A stretch of 64,000 bases of DNA. Origin: Craspedostauros australis. Its lineage: Eukaryota > Bacillariophyta > Bacillariophyceae > Mastogloiales > Achnanthaceae. The stretch lies in assembly GCA_026770025.1 (NCBI GenBank), contig JAMXDE010000024.1:868001-932000 (forward strand). The letters run 5' to 3'. Position numbers and translations under genes: made by a program. Under the pieces are notes generated by a model, which was not told the origin of the DNA, made no database searches, and saw only the letters and a program-made list of their open reading frames with translations. Shown here in pieces: positions 28,543 through 38,030 of the stretch (the stretch's first letter is position 1; each line of letters opens with the position of its first letter).

Positions 28543-29183
28543 CTTGTCGTCTGTGTTTTACTTTGTTTGCTTCGTCTATTGTATCGGTATTGTACAGTCG
28601 TCGTGTCGTCAAGGTTGCGGATGCTCTCTGGATGTCCGAGATGGGGCGGTCCTTCTTGTTGCTCCTTCGTTGTCGCCTCAACCGCTTCTTGCTTTGCTCT
28701 CTCTCTCTCTCTCTCTCTGCGTTGCCGAGGATTGGCCATTGCCGTCTTGTTGGCTCCTTCGGACCAAACGCCTGGTCGTGCTGTTTCGCCGTGGTTGTGG
28801 TACGGTTCTCGGGCATTGCGTGCGGCCAGCGTTCAACGCGAAGGCAATCATTAATTTACATGCATGCATCAATATAATAATAATGTTGGATAGTATTAGA
28901 GAATGCATATAATTTGAAGCCCTGTATGTCGCACTTGAGCATACGCTGACCTTCATGACTGTATGTCAACAAATTCAAGCAGCCCAACTTCGAGCCATCC
29001 GGGCCATGAGATCAGATGAGTCGTCATTCAGTCGTGTACATATCATGGAGCACGTCTGAAAACAAACTTCACAATTCTTCGAAATCCTTGCCAAACAGGA
29101 CTGTTGCAGCAGCGACGTTGATCAACTGATCCACCGACACATGCTCCATCCAACAAGGGCGACGAGATAGCATCATTTGAAGA
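28543..29183. promoter_or_regulatory. Divergent upstream region (V-ATPase-like / methyltransferase)
   Basis: 641 bp between start codons, with a (CT)n tract at 28697-28718 and an AT-rich stretch near 28850-28915. No gene supported. Confidence 0.45.
28697..28718. repeat. (CT)n microsatellite
   Basis: About eleven CT units upstream of the V-ATPase-like gene. Confidence 0.85.
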
Positions 29184-30140
29184 ATGATCACGGGCACGAT
29201 GATGGAAATGAAGGGCGGAGTCATCAGAAGGAGAAGGAGAGGGCACATTGCATTGCTCGTCGGTGCATTCATGACCCGAGCTGCTGCGGCGCTTTCTTCT
29301 CCTGTTCCCAAACAACGACAGCGCAGATGCGTGCTACGGCCATGGCACAACAAAGAGATCTCCCTCGGTTGGTGCTTGGAAGTCATCGACGAGGACAGCC
29401 GGAAGCACACCGTCACGACCTACTGGAATGATGAGGCTGGAAACGACGGCGCGGGCACAACGGTCCAAGTCCCAACACCATCCTCTGTCGAAGCGCTCTC
29501 CGATTCCTTGTGGCCACCATCCTTCGCGTCTTCCATCCTGCTCTGCTCACCCACATTCCAACGCAATCTCGCCGCCACCCCGAACATCCTCGAAATGGGA
29601 TGCGGATTGGGATTGACGGGCACCACGTTGGCCACCAAATTGCAGCAAAAGGTCAACGTCACGCTGTCCGACATCAATCCCGTACCGCCCGATGCCATCG
29701 CTTTCGATTGGCGCGACGCGACGCCCGATATGCCCTGGGATTGCATGATCGGATCCGATATTGCCTACTATCACCATCTGCTGCGTCCCATCCTCGACAC
29801 CATCTCACCACATCGTGACGCCATCGTCGTGGGGCAGGCCAACCGCGAATCGCAATGGGATCTGTACAAGATGATGCGCGATGGCGGATACAACCTTCGG
29901 ACGGATGAACAGGATGCACCGTGGGATGGCAGCGATCTGCAGATGCTGCTGTACGAGCTGGAAATGTCCGAATGGAATCAGGACTTTGACGTCATTGACG
30001 GTGTCGTGCCGATTGCGGCTCTGGTGTATCGCAGCAAGGATAGCAGCACCTTCACGGTGGAAGATGCGGCGCCTTGGTTTTCCGAGCATGACTACAAGGC
30101 GACCGACGAAGATGATGAAGCCATTGTGAAATCATTTTGA
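29184..30140 (+). CDS. Family-16 (METTL21-like) methyltransferase
   Basis: 318 residues, ATG at 29184. Residues about 130-250 form a Rossmann SAM-binding core: NILEMGCGLGLTGTTLA is motif I, TLSDINPVP the next acidic strand, and DCMIGSDIAYYHHLLRPIL the post-II segment typical of methyltransferase family 16, whose members mostly methylate lysines on proteins such as chaperones and elongation factors. The upstream PSSVEALSDSLWPPSFASSILL helix, where a Trp-Pro precedes motif I, is also family-like. Residues about 21-40 are hydrophobic and Ala-rich after an Arg cluster, which could be an organelle transit peptide. The exact substrate cannot be told. Confidence 0.82.
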   Translation: MITGTMMEMKGGVIRRRRRGHIALLVGAFMTRAAAALSSPVPKQRQRRCVLRPWHNKEISLGWCLEVIDEDSRKHTVTTYWNDEAGNDGAGTTVQVPTPSSVEALSDSLWPPSFASSILLCSPTFQRNLAATPNILEMGCGLGLTGTTLATKLQQKVNVTLSDINPVPPDAIAFDWRDATPDMPWDCMIGSDIAYYHHLLRPILDTISPHRDAIVVGQANRESQWDLYKMMRDGGYNLRTDEQDAPWDGSDLQMLLYELEMSEWNQDFDVIDGVVPIAALVYRSKDSSTFTVEDAAPWFSEHDYKATDEDDEAIVKSF

Positions 30141-30869
30141 AATGCGAGTGCATGATGCATGCGGCGTCTGCATACTTCCGATAGATATTATACAACTTAC
30201 GGAGGGGCAATGGAGGTTCCTTCTTTTTGCCTTCGCGAAACCGAGAGGCAATTGCAGCGATCGAGAAGGTCGAAGTACGTCGCATCGCTGCGGAAGAAAA
30301 GGATATCTTCTGCATCGTCGTTCCGATCTCGTCGCACGGTTTCGTCTGCACACGATGCTCGTGATAGCGAAGCTCATGGCGATGGAATCGTATGGTGTGT
30401 AACAATCACGTTGCAAGACGACGAGCGCAACTCGAAATCCAATGGTGCGGAAACGGATAGTACTTGCAGAACGCAAAAGAGAAATATTTGACGACGCTTG
30501 TAAGACGAAACAAGGCGCCTGGAGCGCCCGAAGGCGATCAGGCTTGTAGTAGAATACATAGACTGTCAACATGTATCATGGGCTTACATGTCCATCACAA
30601 GGAAGAGATGAGATCCTATCGATTGTGACATAATACTAGTACTGTTATTTTCGTCCTGCCATGATGCACATGTGGCAACAACAACTCTCAAGAGTACCAT
30701 CCCATCAGATGGTTTGCAGCACGGATCCCCACAGAAGCAAGAACGGTATCCATTCCTCTTGGGTGCGATTGCCGGTTCCAGAGAGCCTGGCGATGACGAA
30801 ATATCCAAAGTCAACCTCTCACTGGAACGTCGAAAGCATGGCATCACCTTGCAGCGGCAGTTCGTAATC

Positions 30870-30985
30870 GTTGCCAGCGCGTATGCTGTCAGATCGCAAC
30901 AAAGACTCGACACCATCGTTCCTGTTGGCGTAGTGCAGCGGTGGGCAACCGCGGTGGTCTGCTGTGCTGACACTACGACTACAAA
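30870..30985 (-). pseudogene. Ankyrin repeat relic (weak)
   Basis: On the minus strand a frame encodes DHRGCPPLHYANRND followed by LLRSDSIRAGN. This resembles DHKGCTSLHYAYMALD and the following repeat segment of the intact ankyrin gene at 2910-5288. It has no start codon or neighbouring repeats in frame. Confidence 0.45.
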
Positions 30986-31065
30986 TGGCATTTTCGGCGA
31001 CCTTCCATTTGCGTGTGGAGGCAGAGTTTGTCTCCACAGACAAGCAGACCCTCATACGGGATATC

Positions 31066-31260
31066 GGCTTGCTTGAGTACCTCCTCGTGATGGACGAAGC
31101 CAGGAAAGGTATGGCAATGCAAAACAACAATGACAATACGCTGGTATATTGCTGATCATCAACGAATACGAGGCTATGCTGGGATGCATGGTCAACAATG
31201 AAGTTGATGGACTCGATCTCACAATTCAGAACACAGACGCTGACTCAGCTAGCGTGGCAC
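31066..31260 (+). pseudogene. Frameshifted copy of ankyrin repeats 13-14
   Basis: About 190 bp closely matching part of the ankyrin gene at 2910-5288 but on the opposite strand. The first frame gives GLLEYLLVMDEARKGMAMQN (intact gene GLLEYLLELDEDRKGMAMQN). After a one-base loss near 31143 the next frame gives MLGCMVNNEVDGLDLTIQNT, again nearly identical to the intact gene. Similarity stops abruptly at both ends. A fragmentary duplicate that has lost coding capacity. Confidence 0.85.
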
Positions 31261-33530
31261 CACCTTCACCATATTGGCAGTGACACTCACATGCATACGT
31301 ACCAACTCCATGGCGTGCCTGTTGCTGTCATCTCTGGAGAGATTGTGCGGGGGCCAATCGATTTCGAAATGTGACATCAAGGAAGGTGTGGACGGTCCCG
31401 TCAAGATCGGTGACTTCGAGTTCACAGGGTAGGTCTCCATCCGGTTGCGTGGATCTCTCGAGCAGCGCACCAGTTGCTGTTGGTTGCTCTGTCTCGCACA
31501 AAGATCCTTGCCATTGAAATGATGCGACTCGTCCCGATAAGGATACTGGCGGCATCGCCAATGCCCTTCTTTCTGTTTCGACTCTGGCTTTGGTTGCGGA
31601 GGGGCTTTGAAGTGAAGCGCATCCTCAAAACGCGACTTCCTCCATTTGGACTCGTTACGTCCGATCGTATGGCACGGTATTGGTGAATCGCGAAACCGTC
31701 GTTGGCGCGGCCTTGATCATTGGCTGCTGATGAAGCTGTCGCAAGCAACGTTGATGGTTCTGACCATGAGATGCGACGGTCAATACTGGTCGGGTACGTC
31801 ATCGCATCTCACGCTGCCTCCTTCACTCAATCGTTGATGAGGATATCGTGGATGCCGTCGTGTGTGGCACGCGCCCGGTTGGACGCAATGGAGCCGAGTC
31901 AGCCTTTGGACTTCCAGCCGACTGCGGGTACCTTGATACTGTTGTTGTTGCTGCTGTTGCCGACCTTGTAGGTGCTTGCGTCGCTATTACTGTTGGCGGC
32001 ATGATCGTTCCGGCATTTCGGCGGAGCGCAATGCGTGTATTGCTTGAAGCTGCTGTTGATGCTGCTCTGTCCTTCGTGCATTCCTCCGATGTGCATCTGT
32101 TGTGCGAGCATGCGCTGGAGAGGCTCTTCAGAATCCTTGTTGGTGACGCTGCCTTCATTCCCATGTTGTGGCGAACTGCCGTTCACGATCAAAAGACGGC
32201 CAACACGCGCACACAGCCAATGTCAATCGAGAAACAGCTTCAACCACGCGTGACACCTGGTCAGCGCCGTGGATGGTTGTTGTTGGCATCACGCCATCGA
32301 AGTCTCTGGCAGTTGGTTGGTTCCTCGCTGAGGCAAACAAGTTCAAGGAGCATCGTCTGCGTGCTTGATGCGAACGGTCATCTCCTTGCTCGAAGAGGAA
32401 TGGTGCTCGTGTGCAGAAGCGAATTGACATTCCACGTGGGGCGCAAGGTGAAGCAGATGGTGTTGTGGCCATTGCTGAATCCTAGTCTTGCTTGTGACCA
32501 TAGGCCCGTTGCGAGGGCGGCTTTGTCTGTGCAACCGAACAACGTATTTAGCTCTGCCGATAGATCACGCCTGCGTGGGTGTTGAAGTCGTCTTTTCCTT
32601 GATTCTCGCCCAGCGCATTTCGTTTGCAGATGGTGACGTTCGTCAAGGGAGAGTATGGTGGACCACGCAAACAACTTGGCGCTGTTACTCTCTTGAGTAG
32701 AATACGTTACTATGTACCTGCCACTACTATTCTACAGTAGACACAATTCGCTCGCGTTCTGCACGATGTTGTTGTGCCCAATGGGTCTCATCCAGCGAGC
32801 GTCAATCAACCACAGCAAATCGTGACCTGCGCTGTGTCCTCTTCCACGTACTATTAATTACGGAGGACGAAAAAGTTTTGGCGGTCATCGTGGTTTGATG
32901 TGACGCAGGGACACACACGAAGAAGTGAAATGCTACTGAAGGCGGAACAGCTGATCCTGAGTGCCGTATCGGAATTGTCGTTGCACAGTGAGAAGGTGCG
33001 GGCTGTATCGCAAGGAGGGGAAACAGCGAGAACAAAATAAACCACGACAAGTACCGTTGAAGGCGGGCGCAACACGGCGTGAAGTACTGCACACTATCGA
33101 CCATGGGCCACGGCGAAACAGAGAAAGCACGAGCACGGCATCGCAGTAGGCGGAGTCGGTTCTATCAGCGGCAACTGCGTAACGAGAGGAGAGAGCGCGG
33201 GCAGTTGTTGGTGTCCCTCATGAGAAACCAACAGAAGGCAACCGCCCTGAGGCGAAGGAGCCACAGCCACAACAGCAACCACTGCAGCAACCGCATCCTC
33301 GATCCACCACTCTCTCTGGGGCACAATCCGTGTACTGCACTGCAACAACCCCAACGACAGTAACCAGATCAACGAGGCAAAGCCAGAAGGCATCCGCAAC
33401 AATAACATCCATCATACTCAACCCTACTCAACCCTACTCTACTCTGCATACTGCTGGTGCTGCTGGTCCTACGAGTAGGAACATCACCAGCATTGACAAG
33501 CTCCATCAACAGGCAACGCAGAAGAGGAGA

Positions 33531-33563
33531 GTGAAGTGAAGTCAAGTGAAGTCAAGTGAAGTC
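33531..33563. repeat. Tandem 10-bp repeat (AAGTGAAGTC)
   Basis: About three head-to-tail units upstream of the histidine kinase. Confidence 0.8.
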
Positions 33564-33660
33564 GAATACTCCACGTGCTCCACGTACTCCGCCATCCTCC
33601 GTTGCATTAGCCCTCCCTCGTTGAGCACCTTCACATAGCTCGTATAATACCATACGAATA

Positions 33661-33750
33661 CGATCTGTTATACAACGATCTGTTATACAGCGATCTGCTA
33701 TACAACGATCTGCTATACAACGATCTGTTATACAACGATCTGTCATAGTC
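33661..33750. repeat. 15-bp minisatellite abutting the histidine kinase ATG
   Basis: Six exact-length units of CGATCTGTTATACAA with a few substitutions; the sixth (CGATCTGTCATAGTC) ends on the base before the ATG at 33751. It occupies the immediate 5' leader, so copy-number change would alter leader length or spacing but not the protein. Confidence 0.93.
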
Positions 33751-36700
33751 ATGCAGCAGCACACCATGAAGCCAAAGCGCAACAGCAGCAACAACGGCGA
33801 AGACGCCGACGATGACGCCGACGATGCCGCGGACATCGAGAACGCGCGGCAGAGGGTGGAAGTCAGCGTCGACTTCCGCGCACCGCCGCAGCGCGATGAG
33901 ATCAGCGACATCCACGACCAGCACAGCGACGGCGGCGCCTCGTGGATCGGCAGGGTCTTCGAATCGGGCAAGGCTCGCAAGCGCGGTCACGCGCGTCGGC
34001 GCCGTCGCAAGTCGTCGCGCAGCGGAGATCTCGTGGGCCTCGTCGACACGGTCGAGAGCTACGGACAGGTGCAGCCCGACACGAACAGCCGCCGCCATCG
34101 TCCCACCCTCATCTCGCACGTTCCGCTCGTGGACCTGTTCCGCGAACAGCGGGACCATGCGAGGCTGCGACGCCAGACGTCCAGCTTGTCGAGCCAGATC
34201 CATGGGGGCACGCGCCACAAGCCCGGCGGCAGCAAGTTCGGCATTGATCATTATTCCGATGCCGTCTCGCGCACATCGAGGCGCCGCCACATCCTCGACG
34301 CGGCCGGCATCTCGCCCACCTCCTTCCAGGCGCGTTCCGTCGCCTTGTTGCGGTGGGCAGTGATCATTGTCTGGCTGACGGCGGCCTGCATCATCAGTCT
34401 CGTTCTCGTCAAGAGGTACGCCGAGGGCAAGGAGGAGGATGAGTTCCAGTTCCAGTTCAAGGCCAACGCTGACAAGCTGGTCAACAGCTTCCGAACCTCC
34501 ACGGACAACCGCTTGAACGCCGTCAACGCCTTGGCCACCTACATCACCGTCTTCGCTCGAGAGACCAGCGTGGAGTTTCCATTCGTCACGCTGCCAGGTT
34601 TCGTCATGGCCGGTGCGAATACCCGCATCTCCGCAGAATCCATCGTCGTCTCCTGGTTGCCCCTGATCACGGATGCCAACCGGGAACGGTGGGAAGCCTA
34701 CGCCTACACCAGAAGGTTCCACGCCAACAGGGCCCTCAAGCAAGATACATTCTTTCGCAAGCAGCAGGATATCGAGCACGGTTACCTCGATGCCGAACAG
34801 GGCGCCAAGGAGCTGGCCAAGTACGCAAGCTACGCGGAGGACGTATACGTCAATCCTCCCCTGGAAAACGTCACGGTCATCAACAACACCGTCAGGGACG
34901 GGACCTCCTACCATCCCCAGATTTGGGGAAGCAGAGATGGCGATGCTCCCAGACCAAAAGGATCCGGCCCGTATCTCGTCACGTGGCAGCGCTCACCGGC
35001 CAGCAACTTCATGCAGTTTGGGCTGAACACCGATGCTGCCACGAATCCTATCCGACGCGGCGTTGTTGGTCACATCCTCAATCAGAAGAAACCCGGCATC
35101 CTCTTCCATCCTTCGTCGTTTCCACGACCAGAAACTGTTGCATTTGCCAACCAAACCATACAGCAATCGCAATATCGGCACGACGGTGAGGCCTATCTCG
35201 GCGATCCAGCGGCCGTGGTCTCCTACCCCATCTACGACGATTATGGCAAGGGCAATTTCATCGGGGTGTTGTCGTTGACCTTGTACTGGAGACTCTTCTT
35301 CATCAACATCCTGCCACGCAACGCCAAAGGATACATCTGCGTCCTGCAAAACAAATTCAACCAGACGCTCATCTACAGAGTGGACGCTGATCAAGCGCGA
35401 TTCATCAGAAGCGTTCCACCAGACGAAGTCGATAGCCTGAGCTTTGGCTTCGACGACATGGTCGTCACGTCGGAGATCGGCATGGACGACAGAGCCAACG
35501 CACGATCAAAGGTGGAGACGCAAGCCTACACCACGCTCCCCATCGACACCGACTACAACACCTACACCATCCGCATCTACCCCACGCAGGAAACGTTCGA
35601 CGTCTACAAAACGGACGATCCCATCTTCTACACCTCCCTCGTCGCCGGGATCTTCGCTGTGGCGGCCATGGTCTTCCTGGCCTACGACTTCTGCGTGCAG
35701 AAGCGACAGCAGCTCATCGCCTCCAAGGCCATCGAGAATGCACAAAAGGCGGCGGCGGCCGAGCGCGATCTCAACGAGTACATCGCGCACGAGGTCCGCA
35801 ATCCCTTATCGGCAGCCCTCAGCGCCTGCAGCTTCGTCGACTCGGCCGTCAACGAGGTGCGTCCTTTGTCCGACGACGAGTCCAAGCAGCTCGTGCGCGA
35901 AGATGTGCAAATCATCAACTCCTCCTTGACCTTCGTCAACGAGCTCTTGCGCAACCTGCTGGATCTGCATCGTGCCACGGATCGGCAGATTCGAATTCGC
36001 AAACGGCAGACGGATATCTTCGAGGAAGTGTTGCGTCCCGTGGCGTCCATCTTGTATCGTCGCGATGCGAGTTACGAGCTGATCGTGGAGTGCTGTCCGA
36101 GGCAGCTGCTCGTGGATACGGACTGTCTGCGTTTGAAGCAGGTGCTGTTGAATTTGGGTCGCAACGCGTCCAAGTTTGTGGAGGGCGGGTTTCTGCGTTT
36201 GCGAGCGGAGATCGAAGGGGAGGACGATGCTGCTGCTGTTGGTGGTGACGGTGGTGGTCGCACTGATGGTGGCAATGGAGGGACAGACGCCAACATGAAC
36301 TTGGACAGCACGATGGATGGGAGGGGGCAACTGGGTCGTTCCGTGAAGATATACGTGGAGGACTCAGGTCCTGGCATTCCAGCGGAGAATCGTAAGCATC
36401 TCTTCTCCAAGTTCAAGGAAAGTCTGGATGTGGCCACGCAAGGGGCTGGGATTGGGCCGTGTCTCTGCAAGAATCTCATGGACATCATGGGAGGTGACAT
36501 CAGTCTGGATGAAACGTACGACAGCGGTGTTCCGGGCAGGCCAGGAACACGCTTCGTCATCGATTTGAAGGAGATGCCATCGGAGCCGCCGAATGCGCAA
36601 GGCACAAACCGCACGGCCGGGACAGGTGGGGCCGCTGGCAACACACAGAAGCCTGCACGATCTGTTGCGTTCGCCCCTCTTCATCCATCCGAAGCCATCG

Positions 36701-37938
36701 AAACGCCGGCAACGGGTCCACATGGGGGGACGGAGGCCATGCCTCAAGAATCAACTGACAAGACGGAGATCGATACTGGCAAAGGAAGCACCGACGGCTT
36801 GTACAGCGGGGATGGGGATGACAACGACGACGATCGACACTCGATCGTGTTGACATCACCCGTCACATGTGATGCCTTCCAGGACTTGGGCTCGAGTTCG
36901 CACAGCAAACGGCGCACCATGAAACGCAGCTACTCGAATCTGTCTTCCTTGTCTAACGAGCCGATCGACGAAGGCTTTGAGGATGAGACGAGCAGCGGAG
37001 GGAATTCGGGATTGACGCCTGTGCTATCTCTAGGGGACGAAGAAATGCGTGACATATCCGGTTCGACCAGCACCGAGCCAGGCAGTGCTGACAAGGGCAG
37101 TGAGGGAGCTGCTGCTTCACCTTCCAAGCAGCAACAGCAGCATGAAGAGCAGCAGGGTGATCCGGGGACAGATGTGGCAACGCCTCAGACTGTGGTCACT
37201 GGGAGTGCGAATACTGCAGACGCTGACGACGCGGCCCAGCAAGCGATGTCACCAGGCCAGTCCATCTTCGCAAGTCAATCGCCGCAGCATCCCTCCAAGT
37301 CCCTGTCATCAAGTGATCTCGTTCAGTCCGCGCTTCTGGGCAACTCGGACAGTTCAGGCTTGCTAGAGGCATCGCTGTCGTTTGACCAGGAACCTCCAAC
37401 GAGTCCTCGGTCACTGCCCGCAATTCCTCTGTCGCCATCACAAAATGTCGACGTCTCTGATACCAAAACGACGAATGAGGAACATGACGACGCAGCAGAC
37501 AAGAAGGACGACGAAACTAGCGAAAAACAACGCAGCGATTCAGTGCCGACCGACGAGCTCCCGGAGAAGCTGTCCGTTCTGTTCGTTGACGACGACAAGG
37601 TGCTGCGCAAGCTCTTCGGACGCTGCGTGAAACGAGCATTCCCCGATTGGACGGTGAAGGAAGCACCCGACGGCGAAACGGCGTTGCAGATGGCTGACAA
37701 GGGACTTCACGATTTGATCTTCATGGACCAGTACATGTCGACGGCGGAAAAGAAGCTGCTCGGCACGGAGACGGTGGAGGAAATGAGACGGCGCGGCATC
37801 ACGAGCAAGATCTGCGGTCTGTCGGCCAATGATGTTGGTGAGGCATTCTCTGCGGCGGGCGCAGACGCCTTCATCTGCAAGCCGTTGTCGTTTGACAAGG
37901 CCCGGTTGCAAGAGCAGATTAAATGGATCATGTCGTGA
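33751..37938 (+). CDS. CHASE-domain hybrid sensor histidine kinase
   Basis: 1395 residues, intronless. Residues 1-200 are basic, Arg/Ser-rich and cytosolic. A first membrane helix (about 201-223, WAVIIVWLTAACIISLVLV) is followed by an extracellular CHASE-type sensor (about 240-610; core FVTLPGFVMAG and SWLPLITDANRERWEAYA) and a second helix (about 626-648). The HisKA dimerisation domain has the phospho-acceptor H680 in IAHEVRNPL. The ATPase domain shows the N box (N805), DSGPGIP (about 871) and GAGIGPCLCKNLMDIMGG. A 370-residue Ser/Gln/Asp-rich linker leads to a receiver domain (about 1277-1393) with the acidic triplet 1280-1282, phospho-acceptor D1326 and K1377. It should sense an external ligand at a membrane and relay phosphate from His to Asp, then to a histidine phosphotransfer protein. 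The ligand is unknown; cytokinin binding is not implied. Confidence 0.93.
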   Translation: MQQHTMKPKRNSSNNGEDADDDADDAADIENARQRVEVSVDFRAPPQRDEISDIHDQHSDGGASWIGRVFESGKARKRGHARRRRRKSSRSGDLVGLVDTVESYGQVQPDTNSRRHRPTLISHVPLVDLFREQRDHARLRRQTSSLSSQIHGGTRHKPGGSKFGIDHYSDAVSRTSRRRHILDAAGISPTSFQARSVALLRWAVIIVWLTAACIISLVLVKRYAEGKEEDEFQFQFKANADKLVNSFRTSTDNRLNAVNALATYITVFARETSVEFPFVTLPGFVMAGANTRISAESIVVSWLPLITDANRERWEAYAYTRRFHANRALKQDTFFRKQQDIEHGYLDAEQGAKELAKYASYAEDVYVNPPLENVTVINNTVRDGTSYHPQIWGSRDGDAPRPKGSGPYLVTWQRSPASNFMQFGLNTDAATNPIRRGVVGHILNQKKPGILFHPSSFPRPETVAFANQTIQQSQYRHDGEAYLGDPAAVVSYPIYDDYGKGNFIGVLSLTLYWRLFFINILPRNAKGYICVLQNKFNQTLIYRVDADQARFIRSVPPDEVDSLSFGFDDMVVTSEIGMDDRANARSKVETQAYTTLPIDTDYNTYTIRIYPTQETFDVYKTDDPIFYTSLVAGIFAVAAMVFLAYDFCVQKRQQLIASKAIENAQKAAAAERDLNEYIAHEVRNPLSAALSACSFVDSAVNEVRPLSDDESKQLVREDVQIINSSLTFVNELLRNLLDLHRATDRQIRIRKRQTDIFEEVLRPVASILYRRDASYELIVECCPRQLLVDTDCLRLKQVLLNLGRNASKFVEGGFLRLRAEIEGEDDAAAVGGDGGGRTDGGNGGTDANMNLDSTMDGRGQLGRSVKIYVEDSGPGIPAENRKHLFSKFKESLDVATQGAGIGPCLCKNLMDIMGGDISLDETYDSGVPGRPGTRFVIDLKEMPSEPPNAQGTNRTAGTGGAAGNTQKPARSVAFAPLHPSEAIETPATGPHGGTEAMPQESTDKTEIDTGKGSTDGLYSGDGDDNDDDRHSIVLTSPVTCDAFQDLGSSSHSKRRTMKRSYSNLSSLSNEPIDEGFEDETSSGGNSGLTPVLSLGDEEMRDISGSTSTEPGSADKGSEGAAASPSKQQQQHEEQQGDPGTDVATPQTVVTGSANTADADDAAQQAMSPGQSIFASQSPQHPSKSLSSSDLVQSALLGNSDSSGLLEASLSFDQEPPTSPRSLPAIPLSPSQNVDVSDTKTTNEEHDDAADKKDDETSEKQRSDSVPTDELPEKLSVLFVDDDKVLRKLFGRCVKRAFPDWTVKEAPDGETALQMADKGLHDLIFMDQYMSTAEKKLLGTETVEEMRRRGITSKICGLSANDVGEAFSAAGADAFICKPLSFDKARLQEQIKWIMS

Positions 37939-38030
37939 GGGGGCTGTGGACACAGTAGTAGAGAGATTAGCAACAACTCGATTCTTCATCTGATTGGTCT
38001 ATGGATTATGTACGATCGTACCAAAACTGG

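Larger units (their letters stand above)
30141..33660. other. Gene-poor region with decayed ankyrin copies
   Basis: 3.5 kb with no intact gene supported. It contains two ankyrin relics (annotated separately), a short minus-strand frame ending at 31328 with protein-like sequence (DLPCELEVTDLDGTVHTFLD) but no identifiable gene, and tandem AAGTGAAGTC repeats at 33531-33563. Overlapping ORFs at 31848-32700 on both strands have no motifs. The region reads as accumulated gene debris. Confidence 0.45.

Noticed and set aside
31848-32585. 245-codon plus-strand ORF
   Set aside because: Starts at GTG, has no domain, and competing frames on the minus strand are equally open.
33661-33750. CRISPR-like array
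   Set aside because: Units are 15 bp and directly tandem without spacers; a minisatellite in a eukaryotic leader.
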